A DNA stretch of 64,000 nt from Nocardia brasiliensis IFM 10847 (GTDB lineage Bacteria > Actinomycetota > Actinomycetes > Mycobacteriales > Mycobacteriaceae). The notes beneath the pieces were generated by a model, which was not told the origin of the DNA, did not search any database, and saw only the letters and a program-made list of their open reading frames with translations. The stretch is from assembly GCF_000710915.1 (NCBI RefSeq), contig NZ_BAUA01000209.1, positions 1-64,000 on the forward strand. Direction: 5' to 3'. This document shows, in pieces, positions 63,930 to 64,000 of the stretch; within the stretch, counting starts at the first letter, position 1; each line of letters starts with the position of its first letter. The position numbers were made by a program, and so were the translations under genes.

Positions 63930-64000
63930 TCAGCCGACCGACATCTGCCGGTCGTCCGCGTCGGCCCGGCGTTTGCGGACGGCGGCCAGATCCACCGGCC
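63930..64000 (-). CDS. C-terminal fragment of an unidentified protein
   Basis: The last 22 codons of a minus-strand frame run in from the window edge and end in TGA at 63930. The tail reads VDLAAVRKRRADADDRQMSV, basic then acidic. The hairpin just beyond the stop supports a real gene end. Too little is present to name a family. Confidence 0.5.
   Translation of the reverse strand, partial: PVDLAAVRKRRADADDRQMSVG

Overview
The window is high-GC actinobacterial chromosome. It most resembles Nocardia or a close mycolic-acid-containing relative. The evidence is an mce operon tail, a succinate dehydrogenase set of the mycobacterial Rv0247c-Rv0249c type, a DinB2-type polymerase, a mycothiol-enzyme-like fold, fatty-acid activation genes (FadD, FadE, a FAAL), many TetR-type regulators, and many 4-bp ATGA/GTGA gene overlaps. 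I saw no rRNA, tRNA, CRISPR array or complete insertion sequence. The genus is an inference from gene content; no marker gene was available.

Layout. 1-4.5 kb: last genes of an mce lipid-import operon (mceC end, mceD, mceE, mceF, Mce-associated protein), closed by a strong hairpin. 4.6-12.1 kb: minus-strand genes for RNase HI, an SRPBCC protein, L-2-hydroxyglutarate oxidase, a secreted protein, a DinB-fold protein, a DUF445 membrane protein and a PrsW-type protease. 12.3-15.5 kb: a DHFR-fold reductase and Lon protease, the latter behind a HAIR-like (HspR) element. 15.6-23.1 kb: a flavin monooxygenase, a TetR/thioesterase pair, a DUF1707 protein, a DinB2-like polymerase, an AcuI-like reductase, a TetR gene behind a perfect 30-bp palindrome, and a DNA glycosylase. 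23.3-30.1 kb: a 34-residue small ORF, a large FAD/Fe-S dehydrogenase, a 163-bp MITE-like inverted repeat, an ABC exporter and a secreted peptidase-like hydrolase. 30.2-32.4 kb: an XRE-DUF5753 regulator with two DUF397 genes, divergent from two small unknown genes. 32.7-36.3 kb: sdhCAB. 36.7-43.6 kb: a degenerate thiolase, a hydrolase, a long acyl-CoA dehydrogenase and an AAA ATPase. 44-46.7 kb: an NlpC/P60 endopeptidase with a long leader, an S4 RNA-binding protein, an antiporter and a ParB-like protein.

The most unusual region is 46.7-53 kb: a translationally overlapping operon ACP - PKS - FAAL. Each of the three genes carries one apparent frameshift, two of them in runs of six G. The PKS also lacks consensus catalytic residues in several domains (KS Cys to Gln with the second half of the KS missing, AT Ser to Gly, KR Tyr to His). 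With one base corrected in each gene the frames restore exactly to 85, 1407 and 578 residues and the 4-bp overlaps reappear. The operon is therefore either recently decaying, phase-variable, or affected by homopolymer sequencing errors.

53-64 kb: a lipoprotein, an isochorismatase-fold protein without its catalytic Cys, a FadD-type ligase, a nitronate monooxygenase-like enzyme, a kinase-like/flippase fusion, a PuuE-like deacetylase, two SDRs, a 2OG-Fe(II) oxygenase overlapping one SDR, a small membrane protein, and the C-terminus of a gene running off the end.
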